A stretch of 51,207 bases of DNA from Tepidimonas sp. UBA997 (GCA_002291945.1 DBAZ01000074.1:1-51207); one strand, 5' to 3'. Numbered from the stretch's first letter, positions 35,111 through 44,088 are shown. Made by a program: numbers and translations. Notes: generated from the letters alone by a model not told the origin.

Positions 35111-35198
35111 GGAAGCGTGGCAGAGTGGTCGATTGCACCGGTCTTGAAAACCGGCAACGGGCAACCGTTCGTGAGTTCGAATCTCACCGCTTCCGCCA
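35111..35198 (+). tRNA. tRNA-Ser (anticodon TGA)
   Basis: The acceptor arms GGAAGCG and CGCTTCC pair perfectly, with discriminator G and an encoded CCA at 35196-35198. The anticodon stem CCGGT/ACCGG encloses the loop CTTGAAA, giving anticodon TGA. The long variable arm (about AACGGGCAACCGTT) is characteristic of class II serine tRNA, and the T-arm GTGAG-TTCGAAT-CTCAC is canonical. Confidence 0.97.
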
Positions 35199-35251
35199 GT
35201 CACTTGCATCGAAAGTGAAACGCCCTTGAAGGCGCACCCCGATATTCCTGC

Positions 35252-35257
35252 GACAAT
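35252..35257 (+). promoter_or_regulatory. Candidate -10 box of ribE (leaderless arrangement)
   Basis: GACAAT is followed by exactly six bases (AGCGGG) and the ribE ATG at 35264. A TTGAAG at 35226-35231 is a possible -35 with a 20-base spacer. The gap between tRNA-Ser and ribE is too short for an FMN riboswitch. Confidence 0.45.
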
Positions 35258-35263
35258 AGCGGG

Positions 35264-35887
35264 ATGTTCACCGGCATCATCACCGGCGTGGGGCGCATCG
35301 CCGCCGTCCACCCCCTAGGCTCTTGCGACCAACACGGCAAACGCTTGACCGTGGCGACCCCCTCCGGCTACCTGGACGATGTCGGTCTGGGTGACAGCAT
35401 CGCCATCAACGGTGCCTGCATGACCGTCACCAGCCTGGCTTCGGACCGATCACACTTCACCATCGACATTTCCGCCGCATCCCTAGGCAAAACCGCTGGC
35501 CTAGACCAAACCGGCCCGGTGAATCTGGAAAAAGCCTTGCGTGCCAACGATCGTCTGGGCGGGCACCTGGTGTCGGGTCATGTCGATGGCATAGGCCGGG
35601 TGAGTCATTTGGCCGAGGTCGGCGAAAGCTGGGAACTGCGGGTACTGGCACCAGCCGCACTCGCCAAATTCCTGGCCTACAAAGGCTCGATCACGGTCAA
35701 CGGCGTCAGCCTGACGGTCAATCGCGTCCAAGACTTGCCCGACGGCTGCGCATGCAGCATCAACCTCATTCCCCATACCGTGCAGAACACGGCGCTGGGG
35801 CACCTGCAAGCGGGCAGTCTGGTCAACCTTGAAATCGACCTGATGGCCCGATACGTCGAGCGCATGCTCGGGATGCCTTCTCAATGA
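35264..35887 (+). CDS. ribE: Riboflavin synthase, alpha chain
   Basis: This enzyme dismutates two 6,7-dimethyl-8-ribityllumazines to riboflavin. The 207-residue protein starts with the invariant MFTGIITGVGRI and shows the two homologous lumazine-binding barrels: first GDSIAINGACMTVTSL with FTIDISAASLGKT; second GSITVNGVSLTVNRV with INLIPHTVQNTALG. GGHLVSGHVDGIGRV is the conserved inter-barrel segment. It heads the rib-nusB-tol cluster; its stop overlaps the ribBA start (ATGA). Confidence 0.97.
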   Translation: MFTGIITGVGRIAAVHPLGSCDQHGKRLTVATPSGYLDDVGLGDSIAINGACMTVTSLASDRSHFTIDISAASLGKTAGLDQTGPVNLEKALRANDRLGGHLVSGHVDGIGRVSHLAEVGESWELRVLAPAALAKFLAYKGSITVNGVSLTVNRVQDLPDGCACSINLIPHTVQNTALGHLQAGSLVNLEIDLMARYVERMLGMPSQ

Positions 35888-37017
35888 ACGCTGCTGCCCC
35901 CCTCACACCGGTTGGCATTTCGCCGGTGCAAGACATCGTGGCCGAGATCCAGGCCGGCCGCATGGTCATCCTGGTGGACGAGGAAGACCGCGAAAACGAA
36001 GGCGATCTGGTGCTGGCCGCCGAACACGTGACGCCGCAAGCCATCAACTTCATGGCCCGCTACGGACGCGGCCTGATCTGCCTGACCCTGACACGCGAGC
36101 GCTGCGAGCGGCTCCAGCTGCCCCCCATGGTGCCGCGCAACGGCACCAAGATGGGCACTGCCTTCACCGTCTCGATCGAGGCGGCCGAGGGCGTGACCAC
36201 GGGCATTTCGGCCGCCGACCGGGCACGCACCGTGCAGGTGGCGGTGGCGGCGAACACCCAGCCTGCAGACCTGGTGCAGCCCGGTCACATTTTCCCGCTG
36301 CAGGCCGTCGATGGCGGTGTGCTGATACGTGCTGGCCACACCGAAGCCGGGTGCGATCTGGCGGGCATGGCGGGCTGCGCCCCGGCTGCCGTGATCTGCG
36401 AAATCATGAAAGACGACGGCACCATGGCCCGGCTGCCGGACCTGCAACTGTTTGCCGCCGAGCACGGGCTCAAGATCGGCACCATTGCCGACCTGATCGA
36501 ATACCGCAGCCGCACCGAGAGCCTGGTGCGGCGCATCGGGTCGCGCCCGCTGCACACCGCGTTTGGTGCATTCCAGGCCCACGCCTTTCGTGATGACACC
36601 GCTGGTGCCGTACACCTGGCGCTGGTGCGGGGCCAGTGGACCGCCGAGCAGACGGTGAGTGTGCGCGTACACGAACCCCTGAGTGTGCTCGATGCGCTGG
36701 AAGTGGGCCGCTCCATGCACTCCTGGACGCTGGAGACCAGCCTGCGCCACATGGCCGACCAGGGCCGGGGTGTGGTGGTGCTGCTGAACTGCGGCGAAAG
36801 CGCCGACCAGTTGCTGGCGCAGTTCGAAGGGACTGCGCGGCCTGCCCAAGCGCCCGAGCGGGGCCGGATGGATTTGCGCAACTACGGCATCGGTGCGCAG
36901 ATCTTGCGCGAATGCGGTGTCACCAAAATGCAGTTGCTGGGGCGAACCCGGCGCATGCCCAGCATGACCGGCTACGGCCTGGAGGTGGTGGGTTTTTTGA
37001 ATAAAACGGAAGGCTAA
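35884..37017 (+). CDS. ribBA: 3,4-dihydroxy-2-butanone-4-phosphate synthase with degenerate GTP cyclohydrolase II domain
   Basis: The N-terminal RibB domain (residues ~15-210) is intact. It has the acidic loop DEEDRENEGDL, then RYGRGLICLTLTRERCERL, MGTAFTVSIEAAEGVTTGIS and HTEAGCDLAGMAG, converting ribulose-5-phosphate to dihydroxybutanone phosphate and formate. The C-terminal half resembles GTP cyclohydrolase II but lacks its three zinc cysteines; the RVHSEC-type motif reads RVHEPLSVLDALEVG. GTP hydrolysis is therefore not expected, and a separate ribA must exist outside the window. This hybrid form is common in betaproteobacteria. It overlaps ribE by four bases. Confidence 0.95.
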   Translation: MNAAAPLTPVGISPVQDIVAEIQAGRMVILVDEEDRENEGDLVLAAEHVTPQAINFMARYGRGLICLTLTRERCERLQLPPMVPRNGTKMGTAFTVSIEAAEGVTTGISAADRARTVQVAVAANTQPADLVQPGHIFPLQAVDGGVLIRAGHTEAGCDLAGMAGCAPAAVICEIMKDDGTMARLPDLQLFAAEHGLKIGTIADLIEYRSRTESLVRRIGSRPLHTAFGAFQAHAFRDDTAGAVHLALVRGQWTAEQTVSVRVHEPLSVLDALEVGRSMHSWTLETSLRHMADQGRGVVVLLNCGESADQLLAQFEGTARPAQAPERGRMDLRNYGIGAQILRECGVTKMQLLGRTRRMPSMTGYGLEVVGFLNKTEG

Positions 37018-37021
37018 GCCC

Positions 37022-37492
37022 ATGCAAGGTGCACACAAAGGCAGCGCCAGTGCGCTGGACGCAACAGGACTGCGGATCGGCATCGTACAGGCCCGCTTCA
37101 ATCAAGGCATCACCGATGCGCTCGTCAACGCTTGCCGCCAAGAGCTGCTGGCGCTCGGGGCGGCGGCTGACCACATCGAACTCGTGCAAGTGGCCGGTGC
37201 GCTCGAAATACCGCTGGCCCTGCAAGCCTTGGCCGACACCGGCCGCTTTGACGCGCTGGTGGCCCTGGGCTGCGTGATCCGCGGCGAAACCTACCATTTC
37301 GAGCTGGTGTGCAACGAATCGGCGGCGGGCGTGACGCGCGTGGGGCTGGACCATCACATCCCGATTGCCAACGCCATCCTGACCACTGAAAACCTGTCGC
37401 AGGCGGTGTCGCGGCAAGACGACAAAGGCCGCGATGCAGCGCAGGTGGCGGTGGAAATGGCCCGGCTGCTCCGTTCTCTGGAAACCGCATGA
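37022..37492 (+). CDS. ribH: 6,7-dimethyl-8-ribityllumazine synthase
   Basis: RibH condenses 5-amino-6-ribitylaminouracil with dihydroxybutanone phosphate, the penultimate riboflavin step, as an icosahedral or decameric shell. The 156-residue protein has IGIVQARFNQGITDALV, VAGALEIPLALQALA, VALGCVIRGETYHFELVCNE and the catalytic-His region LDHHIPIANAILTTEN. It starts four bases after the ribBA stop, and its own stop overlaps the nusB ATG. Confidence 0.97.
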   Translation: MQGAHKGSASALDATGLRIGIVQARFNQGITDALVNACRQELLALGAAADHIELVQVAGALEIPLALQALADTGRFDALVALGCVIRGETYHFELVCNESAAGVTRVGLDHHIPIANAILTTENLSQAVSRQDDKGRDAAQVAVEMARLLRSLETA

Positions 37493-38001
37493 GCAAGGCT
37501 GCCTCCCCCGACAAGCCGCGTAAGGCGGCGGACAAATCGGGCCGCACACGCGCCCGCGAGTTCGCCTTGCAGGCGCTGTACCAGCACCTGGTGGGCCGCC
37601 ATGCCACCGACGACATCGACCTGTTCACCCGCGATCTGAGCGGCTTTCACAAGGCCGACAGCGCCCACTACGACGCGCTGCTGCATGGTTGCATTGCCGA
37701 GGCCGCCGAGCTCGACGCCGCCATCAGCCCCTTGCTGGACCGCTCATTGGCCGACATTTCGCCGATCGAGCGCGGCGTGCTCTGGATCGGTGCCTACGAA
37801 TTCCGGCACTGCGTGGATGTGCCTTGGCGGGTGGTGATCAACGAGTGCATCGAACTGGCCAAGTCGTTTGGCGGAACGGACGGTCACAAGTATGTCAATG
37901 GCGTGCTCAATGAGCTGGCCCCGGTGTGGCGCACACTGGAAGTCGAACGCGACCAGCACCGCAAACCGCGCCCGGCGGCCGCGGCTGGCCCAGCCCGTTG
38001 A
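37489..38001 (+). CDS. nusB: Transcription antitermination factor NusB
   Basis: NusB binds boxA RNA with NusE (S10) for rRNA antitermination. The 170-residue all-helical protein shows RTRAREFALQALYQHLVG near residue 24, LLDRSLADISPIERGVLWIG and ELAKSFGGTDGHKYVNGVLN, the family landmarks. The lysine- and alanine-rich N terminus and the proline/alanine tail are extensions. The ribH-nusB overlap (ATGA) is the arrangement seen in many proteobacteria. Confidence 0.97.
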   Translation: MSKAASPDKPRKAADKSGRTRAREFALQALYQHLVGRHATDDIDLFTRDLSGFHKADSAHYDALLHGCIAEAAELDAAISPLLDRSLADISPIERGVLWIGAYEFRHCVDVPWRVVINECIELAKSFGGTDGHKYVNGVLNELAPVWRTLEVERDQHRKPRPAAAAGPAR

Positions 38002-38007
38002 TCCGGC

Positions 38008-38427
38008 ATGGCTGACGCCTTTGACTGGCCGATACGGGTGTATTGGGAAGACACGGATGCAGGCGGCATTGTGTTTTACGCCAACTACCTGAAATTTTTC
38101 GAGCGCGCCCGCACCGAGTGGCTGCGCAGCCTCGGGGTCGAGCAACAGCGCCTGCGGGACGCCACCGGCGGCATGTTCGTGGTCACTGGCACGGCATTGA
38201 ACTACCACCAGCCAGCGCGTCTGGACGATTGCTTACAGATCCGCACCCAGATTCAGGAACTTGGCCGGGCATCCCTGACACTGCAACAGGTGGCCACGCG
38301 CATCAACCCCGAAAAACCCGATACATTGCTGTGTGAAGGCAGCATCCGGATCGGCTGGGTCGATGCAGCACAGATGCGCCCGAGCCGGATGCCTGCCGCC
38401 ATCATTGACGTTTTGAAACACTCATGA
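38008..38427 (+). CDS. ybgC: Tol-Pal system-associated acyl-CoA thioesterase YbgC
   Basis: This hot-dog fold thioesterase is 139 residues long. The catalytic motif YWEDTDAGGIVFYANYLKFF carries the family aspartate, and FERARTEWLRSLGVEQQ follows directly. It hydrolyses acyl-CoA and is typically the first gene of the tol operon. It begins 6 bases after nusB and overlaps tolQ by four bases (ATGA). Confidence 0.94.
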   Translation: MADAFDWPIRVYWEDTDAGGIVFYANYLKFFERARTEWLRSLGVEQQRLRDATGGMFVVTGTALNYHQPARLDDCLQIRTQIQELGRASLTLQQVATRINPEKPDTLLCEGSIRIGWVDAAQMRPSRMPAAIIDVLKHS

Positions 38428-39131
38428 CCCAAGATTTTTCCGCTTTCCAGCTCATGCTGGACGCCACCTGGGTGGTGCAAGCCGTGGTTTTGCTGCTGAT
38501 CAGCGTGTCCATCATCAGTTGGGCCGCCATCTTTCGCAAGCTTTTTCTGCTCAAACGGGTACGAAACCAGACCGAGGACTTCGAAAAAGAATTCTGGTCG
38601 GGCAGCAACCTGAACGACCTGTACCAGTCGGCCATGCGCAGTGCCCGCGAAGGCAGCCCGACCGAGCGCATCTTTGCCAGCGGCATGCGTGAGTACCACA
38701 AACTGCGCGACCGCCGCATCACCCAGTCCGACGCACTGATCGAAGGTGCCCAACGCGCCATGAAGGCCAGCTACCAGCGCGAAGTCGAGGCGCTGGAAAC
38801 CAACCTGTCGTTCCTCGGCTCGGTCGGTTCGGTGTCGCCTTACGTGGGCCTGTTTGGCACGGTATGGGGCATCATGCACGCCTTTACCGGGCTGGCCGAT
38901 ATGTCACAGGTCACGCTGGCCACGGTGGCCCCCGGCATTGCGGAAGCGCTGGTGGCCACCGCCATCAGCCTGTTTGCAGCGATACCAGCGGTGGTGGCGT
39001 ACAACCGCTTCACCCACGACATCGACCGCGCCGCCAACCGCATGGAAACCTTCATGGACGAGTTTTCCAACATCCTGCACCGCAACGTGGCCAACGCCGG
39101 TGCCGGTACCGCCACGGCGACTGGCCGCTGA
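38424..39131 (+). CDS. tolQ: Tol-Pal system proton channel subunit TolQ
   Basis: The 235-residue protein has three membrane helices (WVVQAVVLLLISVSIISWAA; LSFLGSVGSVSPYVGLFGTV; GIAEALVATAISLFAAIPAV), the MotA/TolQ/ExbB layout. TVWGIMHAFTGLADMSQVTL with the following PGIAEAL motif is diagnostic. With TolR it uses the proton-motive force to energise TolA for outer-membrane constriction at division. tolR follows after 15 bases. Confidence 0.96.
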   Translation: MTQDFSAFQLMLDATWVVQAVVLLLISVSIISWAAIFRKLFLLKRVRNQTEDFEKEFWSGSNLNDLYQSAMRSAREGSPTERIFASGMREYHKLRDRRITQSDALIEGAQRAMKASYQREVEALETNLSFLGSVGSVSPYVGLFGTVWGIMHAFTGLADMSQVTLATVAPGIAEALVATAISLFAAIPAVVAYNRFTHDIDRAANRMETFMDEFSNILHRNVANAGAGTATATGR

Positions 39132-39146
39132 CCGCAGAGGCTCCAC

Positions 39147-39587
39147 ATGGCCATCATGACTTCGCGCCCCCGCAACCGTCGCATCAAGAGCGAAATCAAC
39201 ATGGTGCCCTTCATCGACGTGATGCTGGTGCTGCTGATCATCTTCATGGTGACGGCGACCCTGATCGCGCCGAGCCAGATCGAGCTGCCGACGGTGGGCC
39301 AGGCGGCGCGCCAGCCCGACCGCTTCGTCCAGGTGATGATCGACGTGCAAGGCCAGTTGCGTGTGCGTGAAGGCACCGCCAGCGGCGAGGGAACGCCGGT
39401 TGCCGTCACTGAACTGGTGGCCCGCGTGCGTGAGCTGCAAGGCACACCGCCCCAAGGACAGGCGGCGGTGCCGGTCATCATCACCGCCGACCGCAACGTC
39501 CGCTACGACGAAGTGATCAAGGCCATGGACGCTTTGCAACGCGCGGGCGTCCAGCGGGTGGGCTTGTCGGTGCAGCAATCGCGCTGA
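39147..39587 (+). CDS. tolR: Tol-Pal system protein TolR (ExbD/TolR family)
   Basis: The 146-residue protein has one N-terminal helix (VPFIDVMLVLLIIFMVTATL) containing the functional aspartate, a periplasmic domain (IELPTVGQAARQPDRFVQVM) and a C-terminal ExbD-like region (ITADRNVRYDEVIKAMDALQ, then GVQRVGLSV). It is the stator partner of TolQ. tolA follows. Confidence 0.95.
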   Translation: MAIMTSRPRNRRIKSEINMVPFIDVMLVLLIIFMVTATLIAPSQIELPTVGQAARQPDRFVQVMIDVQGQLRVREGTASGEGTPVAVTELVARVRELQGTPPQGQAAVPVIITADRNVRYDEVIKAMDALQRAGVQRVGLSVQQSR

Positions 39588-39606
39588 TGGGTTTTTGGAC
39601 TGGCCG

Positions 39607-40473
39607 ATGGACACCCACCCAGACCCGGTGAATCTGAACCCCCCCAAGCACAGGCGCTGGGGCGGGCCATTGATCATGGCACTGGGGATCCACGGCTTGC
39701 TGGTGCTGGCGCTGGCCTGGGGCGTGGCGTGGCAGACTGAAACCGAAGTGGTGCTGGAAGCGGAGTTGTGGTCACGACTGCCCCAGCAGGCGGCCCCTCG
39801 CGCTGTGGAGCCGCCACCCCCGCCCCCTGCGCCTGCCCCGGCTCCACGCCCCGCGCCACCTCCACCCGCACCGCCCGCGCCCACCCAAGCCGAGATCGCC
39901 GTCCAACGGGCCCAGCAACAACGCCAGTTGGAAGAACAGCGGCGTGCCGAGGAAGCCAGACGCCAAGCAGAAAGGCAAGCGGCTGAACGTCAGGCCGCCG
40001 AACGCCGCGCCGCCGAAGAACGCCGCCAGCAGGAAGCGCGACGTGCCGAGCAGGCCCGCCAGCAAGCCGAGCGCGAGCGCCAAGAACGCGATCAGCAAGC
40101 TCTGCTGGAAGCGGATCGGCAGCGCAACCTGGAACGGATCATGGGCCAGGCCGGGGCCACTGGCTCGCCACCAGCCACCGGCACGGCGATGCAATCCGCT
40201 GGGCCTTCGCCGACCTACGCCGGACGGCTGGTGGCCGCGATTCGGCCCAACATCCTGTTCACCGACACGGCACCCGGCAACCCGCGTGCCGAAGTCGAGC
40301 TACGCGTTGCGCCCGATGGCCGCATCATCAGTGTCAGGCTCAGGCAGTCCAGTGGTTTCAGCAGTTGGGACAACGCGGTGCTGCGCGCCATCGAACGCAC
40401 GGGCCGCCTGCCCGCCGACGAAAACGGGCGCATCCCATCCACCATCATCTTGGGCTTTCGTCCGCTCGATTGA
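39607..40473 (+). CDS. tolA: Tol-Pal system protein TolA
   Basis: TolA spans the periplasm and links TolQR to TolB-Pal. The 288-residue protein shows an N-terminal membrane helix (GPLIMALGIHGLLVLALAWG), a proline-rich linker (~residues 75-95) and a long charged alanine/glutamate/arginine/glutamine helix (~98-180). The C-terminal TolA/TonB-type domain (AGRLVAAIRPNILF; LRQSSGFSSWDNAVLRAIER) completes it. ATG 39607 is chosen over the in-frame TTG at 39595. It ends the operon: neither tolB nor pal follows, and dnaE converges from 36 bases away. Confidence 0.93.
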   Translation: MDTHPDPVNLNPPKHRRWGGPLIMALGIHGLLVLALAWGVAWQTETEVVLEAELWSRLPQQAAPRAVEPPPPPPAPAPAPRPAPPPPAPPAPTQAEIAVQRAQQQRQLEEQRRAEEARRQAERQAAERQAAERRAAEERRQQEARRAEQARQQAERERQERDQQALLEADRQRNLERIMGQAGATGSPPATGTAMQSAGPSPTYAGRLVAAIRPNILFTDTAPGNPRAEVELRVAPDGRIISVRLRQSSGFSSWDNAVLRAIERTGRLPADENGRIPSTIILGFRPLD

Positions 40474-40509
40474 CGCTCGTCGCTTCACCTTCGTCGATTC
40501 ACCCTCTGG

Positions 40510-43500
40510 TCAGTCAAACACGATCTCGGCCCGCCGCTCGTGGGCTTGCGCCATCCAGCACGCCAGCGCCGCATCGGATGGGAAGAAAAGCGAACGGTCG
40601 TCGAGTTGCAGCTCGCATCGGGCTGAGTCGCGCCACACTTGCAGGCGCACCGGCAAACCGCGCACCAGTGCCCCTTGCTCGCTCATGTCGCGCCGGGGCG
40701 GGAATTCGCGCACCAGCGCAGCCACGTCGGGCGCTTGCCCGCTGACGATGACGTGCAGGTAACGGCCAAAACGGCAGCGGGCGGCCCCCAAATCCCACAA
40801 TTGCTGCACCTTCAAGCGCAAGCCCCCGGAAAAGCGATCGGGCTGTGCCAGCACCTGGGCAATGACGAGTTCATCGTCCTTCAGCAGAAGTTTGTGGGCG
40901 TTGATCAGCCCTTCGTCGGCGCTGGCTTCTAGGGTGCCGGTCTTGTCGTCGAGCTTGAAGATGGCGACTTTGCCACGCTGGCCATTGATGATGCGTAAAT
41001 CCGTCACGATGCCAGCGACCAGCACCGGGTCGCGACTGTCGGTCACATCGCCCACCGGAGTACGGGCAAAGCGGCGCACTTCGCGCTCCACTTCGTCGAA
41101 CAGATGCCCGCTGAGGTAAAAACCGATGGCCGTTTTTTCGTGGGTCAGGCGCTCCTTCACGCCCCAGGGCAGGAGGTCGAGCAGATCGGGCTCCTGCGTG
41201 CTGGCACCGTGGTCGTCGGCACCGAACATGTCGAACAGGCCACCCTGCTGGGCGTTGGCCTGCTGGGCGTTGGCGTAATCGAAGGCCCGCTCCACCGAGG
41301 CCAGTAGCGCAGCGCGGTTGAGCGCCAGCGAGTCGAAGGCCCCGGCCTTGATGAGCGCCTCGACCGTGCGCTTGTTCAAGCGGCTGCGATCGACCCGGTT
41401 GCAGAAGTCGAACAGGCTCTTGAACGGCCCCACGGTGTCACCGGCCGGGCCAGCGCCCTTGCCTGCGCGGGCCGCCACAATCGCCTCGATCGCCTGCTGG
41501 CCGGTGCCCTTGACGGCCCCCAAGCCGTAGCGTATCACCCGGTCGCTGACCGGCTCGAAGCGGTAGACGCCCCGGTTCACGTCGGGCGGCTCAAACCTGA
41601 TGCCGAATTTGAGCGCGTCCTCGAACAACACCTTGAGCTTGTCGGTGTCGTCCATTTCGATGCTCATGTTGGCGCAGAAGAACTCGGCCGTGTAATGCAC
41701 CTTGAGCCAGGCGGTGTGGTAGGCCAGCAGCGAGTAAGCGGCAGCGTGCGACTTGTTGAAGCCGTAGCCCGCGAACTTTTCCATCAGATCGAAGATCTCG
41801 TCGGCCTTGTCCTGCGCAATGCCGTGGGTGGCCAGCGCACCGGCGCGGAACTTCTGGCGCTGCTCGGCCATTTCTTCGGCCTTCTTTTTGCCCATGGCGC
41901 GGCGCAGCAGGTCTGCGCCACCGAGCGAGTAACCGCCCAGAATCTGCGCCGTCTGCATCACCTGTTCCTGATAGACCATGATGCCGTAGGTCTCGGACAA
42001 CATCTCGGCCACCGCCGGGTGCGGGTACTCCACCGGCTCGCGGCCATGCTTGCGGGCCACGAAGCTGGGAATCAGGTCCATCGGGCCGGGGCGGTAGAGC
42101 GCATTGAGGGCGATCAGGTCTTCCAGCCGGGTCGGTTTGGCGTCGCGCAGCATGCCCTGCATCCCGCGGCTTTCAAACTGGAACACGGCCTCGGTCCTGC
42201 CGTCTTGGAATAACTTGTAGGTGGCCTTGTCGTCGAGCGCGATGTTTTCGTAAGCAAACCCCTGCTGGTCGGGGTGGCGTTGGCGAACGAATTCGCGCCC
42301 CAACTCCAGAATGGTGAGCGTGGCCAGCCCCAGGAAGTCGAACTTCACCAGGCCGACGGCCTCCACGTCGTCCTTGTCGTACTGACTGACCGCCGACTCA
42401 CTGCCCGGCTGCTGGTACAGCGGGCAGAAATCGGTCAGTTTGCCGGGCGCAATCAGCACCCCACCGGCGTGCATGCCCACATTGCGCGTCATGCCTTCGA
42501 GCCTCTGCGCCAGCTCGATGAGTTGCTTGACCTCTTCTTCCTTCTGGATGCGCTCGGCCAGTATCGGTTCCAAGGCGATGGCGTAGTGGTTTTTGTCGCC
42601 GGGCTTGGGTGGATCGGGCGGGTACTGCAGCGTCACGCTTATGCCCGGCTTGTTGGGTATGAGCTTGGAAATGCCGTCGCAGAAGCCGTAGGCGAAGTCG
42701 AGCACCCGGCCCACGTCACGAATGGCGGCGCGCGCAGCCATGGTGCCGAAGGTGGCAATCTGGCTCACCGCGTCCTTGCCGTACTTGCCCTTGACGTAGT
42801 CGATCACGCGGTCGCGGTTGGTCTGGCAGAAGTCGATGTCGAAGTCGGGCATGGAGACCCGCTCCGGGTTCAGGAAGCGTTCGAACAGCAGTTTGTACTG
42901 CAGCGGGTCGAGGTCGGTGATGAGCAGCGCGTAGGCGACCAGCGACCCAGCCCCGGAACCCCGGCCCGGGCCGACCGGGCAGCCGTTGTCCTTGGCCCAT
43001 TTGATGAAGTCCGAGACGATCAGAAAGTAACCGGGAAACCCCATCTTCAGGATGGTGTTGAGCTCGAACTCCAGCCGCTCCACGTAGCGCGGGCGCTGCA
43101 GTTCCCGCTGCGCGGCGTCCGGGTACAGGTGCTGGAGTCGGGCGTGCAGGCCCTCGTGCGACACATGCCGGAAGTAATCCTCCACCGACATCACCACCCC
43201 GTTGACGGGGGGGATGGGAAAGTCGGGCAGACGCGGCTTGCCCAGCGTCAGCGTGAGGTTGCAGCGCTTGGCGATCTCCAGCGTGTTGGCCAAGGCGCTG
43301 GGCACGTCGGCAAACAGCGCCGCCATCTGGTCGCTGGACTTGAAATACTGCTCGCGGGTGAACTTGCGTACCCGGCGGCTGTTGCCCAGAATTTCACCTT
43401 CGGCAATGCAGACACGCGCTTCGTGGGCCTCGTAGTCATCGGCCCCCAGAAACTGGATTGGGTGCGTGGCCACGACCGGCAATCCCAGTCGCGCCGCCAG

Positions 43501-44076
43501 TGGCACGGCGGCCATCACATGGCGTTCATCGTCCGGTCGGCCCGCACGCTGGATTTCGAGGTAAAAGCGGTGCGGGAACGCCCCGGCAAGGGTGAGGGCC
43601 AGTTCGGTGGCGCGGGTCTGGTCGCCCGCCAGCAGGGCCAAGCCGATCGGGCCGGCATGGGCACCCGAGAGCACGATCAAACCCTCGTTCAAGGCCTGCA
43701 GCCACTCCCATTGGAGGGCGGCTTGGTCACGCACCACGTTGCGCGTCCAGCCACGCGCCAGCAGTTCGCACAGGTTCAGGTAGCCCTGCGGGTTCTGCAC
43801 CAGCAGCAGCAGGCGGGGCAGACTTGGCTGCAGCGCCGACGCGCCGGGGGCAGGCTCACCCCCCAGCCCCTGCACCACCACGTCGGCCCCCAGCACCGGC
43901 TTGACGCCAGCGCCGCGAGCCGCCTGGTAGAACTTGACGGCCCCAAACAGGTTGTTGAGATCGGTCAGGGCCAGCGCCGGTTGACCCGAGCGGGCCGCCG
44001 CCTCGACGGCCTCGTCAACGCGGGTGGTGCCATCCACCACAGAAAATTCGGAGTGCAAACGCAAATGGACAAACAT
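40510..44076 (-). CDS. dnaE: DNA polymerase III alpha subunit
   Basis: This is the replicative polymerase catalytic chain, 1188 residues. The N-terminal PHP domain (MFVHLRLHSEFSVVDGTTRV), the polymerase active-site aspartates in PDFDIDFCQTNRDRVIDYVK (about residue 408), the GRGSGAGSLVAYAL and YGFNKSHAAAYSLLAYHTAW blocks and a C-terminal OB fold (VGDVTDSRDPVLVAGIVTDL) are in order. Single-copy dnaE (not DnaE2/ImuC, given length and context) is the best call. The ATG lacks a ribosome-binding site and follows TACAAT by six bases. Confidence 0.97.
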   Translation of the reverse strand: MFVHLRLHSEFSVVDGTTRVDEAVEAAARSGQPALALTDLNNLFGAVKFYQAARGAGVKPVLGADVVVQGLGGEPAPGASALQPSLPRLLLLVQNPQGYLNLCELLARGWTRNVVRDQAALQWEWLQALNEGLIVLSGAHAGPIGLALLAGDQTRATELALTLAGAFPHRFYLEIQRAGRPDDERHVMAAVPLAARLGLPVVATHPIQFLGADDYEAHEARVCIAEGEILGNSRRVRKFTREQYFKSSDQMAALFADVPSALANTLEIAKRCNLTLTLGKPRLPDFPIPPVNGVVMSVEDYFRHVSHEGLHARLQHLYPDAAQRELQRPRYVERLEFELNTILKMGFPGYFLIVSDFIKWAKDNGCPVGPGRGSGAGSLVAYALLITDLDPLQYKLLFERFLNPERVSMPDFDIDFCQTNRDRVIDYVKGKYGKDAVSQIATFGTMAARAAIRDVGRVLDFAYGFCDGISKLIPNKPGISVTLQYPPDPPKPGDKNHYAIALEPILAERIQKEEEVKQLIELAQRLEGMTRNVGMHAGGVLIAPGKLTDFCPLYQQPGSESAVSQYDKDDVEAVGLVKFDFLGLATLTILELGREFVRQRHPDQQGFAYENIALDDKATYKLFQDGRTEAVFQFESRGMQGMLRDAKPTRLEDLIALNALYRPGPMDLIPSFVARKHGREPVEYPHPAVAEMLSETYGIMVYQEQVMQTAQILGGYSLGGADLLRRAMGKKKAEEMAEQRQKFRAGALATHGIAQDKADEIFDLMEKFAGYGFNKSHAAAYSLLAYHTAWLKVHYTAEFFCANMSIEMDDTDKLKVLFEDALKFGIRFEPPDVNRGVYRFEPVSDRVIRYGLGAVKGTGQQAIEAIVAARAGKGAGPAGDTVGPFKSLFDFCNRVDRSRLNKRTVEALIKAGAFDSLALNRAALLASVERAFDYANAQQANAQQGGLFDMFGADDHGASTQEPDLLDLLPWGVKERLTHEKTAIGFYLSGHLFDEVEREVRRFARTPVGDVTDSRDPVLVAGIVTDLRIINGQRGKVAIFKLDDKTGTLEASADEGLINAHKLLLKDDELVIAQVLAQPDRFSGGLRLKVQQLWDLGAARCRFGRYLHVIVSGQAPDVAALVREFPPRRDMSEQGALVRGLPVRLQVWRDSARCELQLDDRSLFFPSDAALACWMAQAHERRAEIVFD

Positions 44077-44082
44077 GCTGCG

Positions 44083-44088
44083 ATTGTA
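44083..44088 (-). promoter_or_regulatory. Candidate -10 box of dnaE (leaderless arrangement)
   Basis: On the minus strand TACAAT is followed by exactly six bases (CGCAGC) and the dnaE ATG. No Shine-Dalgarno sequence is possible in the gap. No good -35 is seen. Confidence 0.5.

Noticed and set aside
35199..35263. FMN riboswitch before the riboflavin cluster
   Set aside because: Only 65 bases separate tRNA-Ser from ribE and no RFN-element helices are present; ribD overlaps trmB, leaving no space there either.
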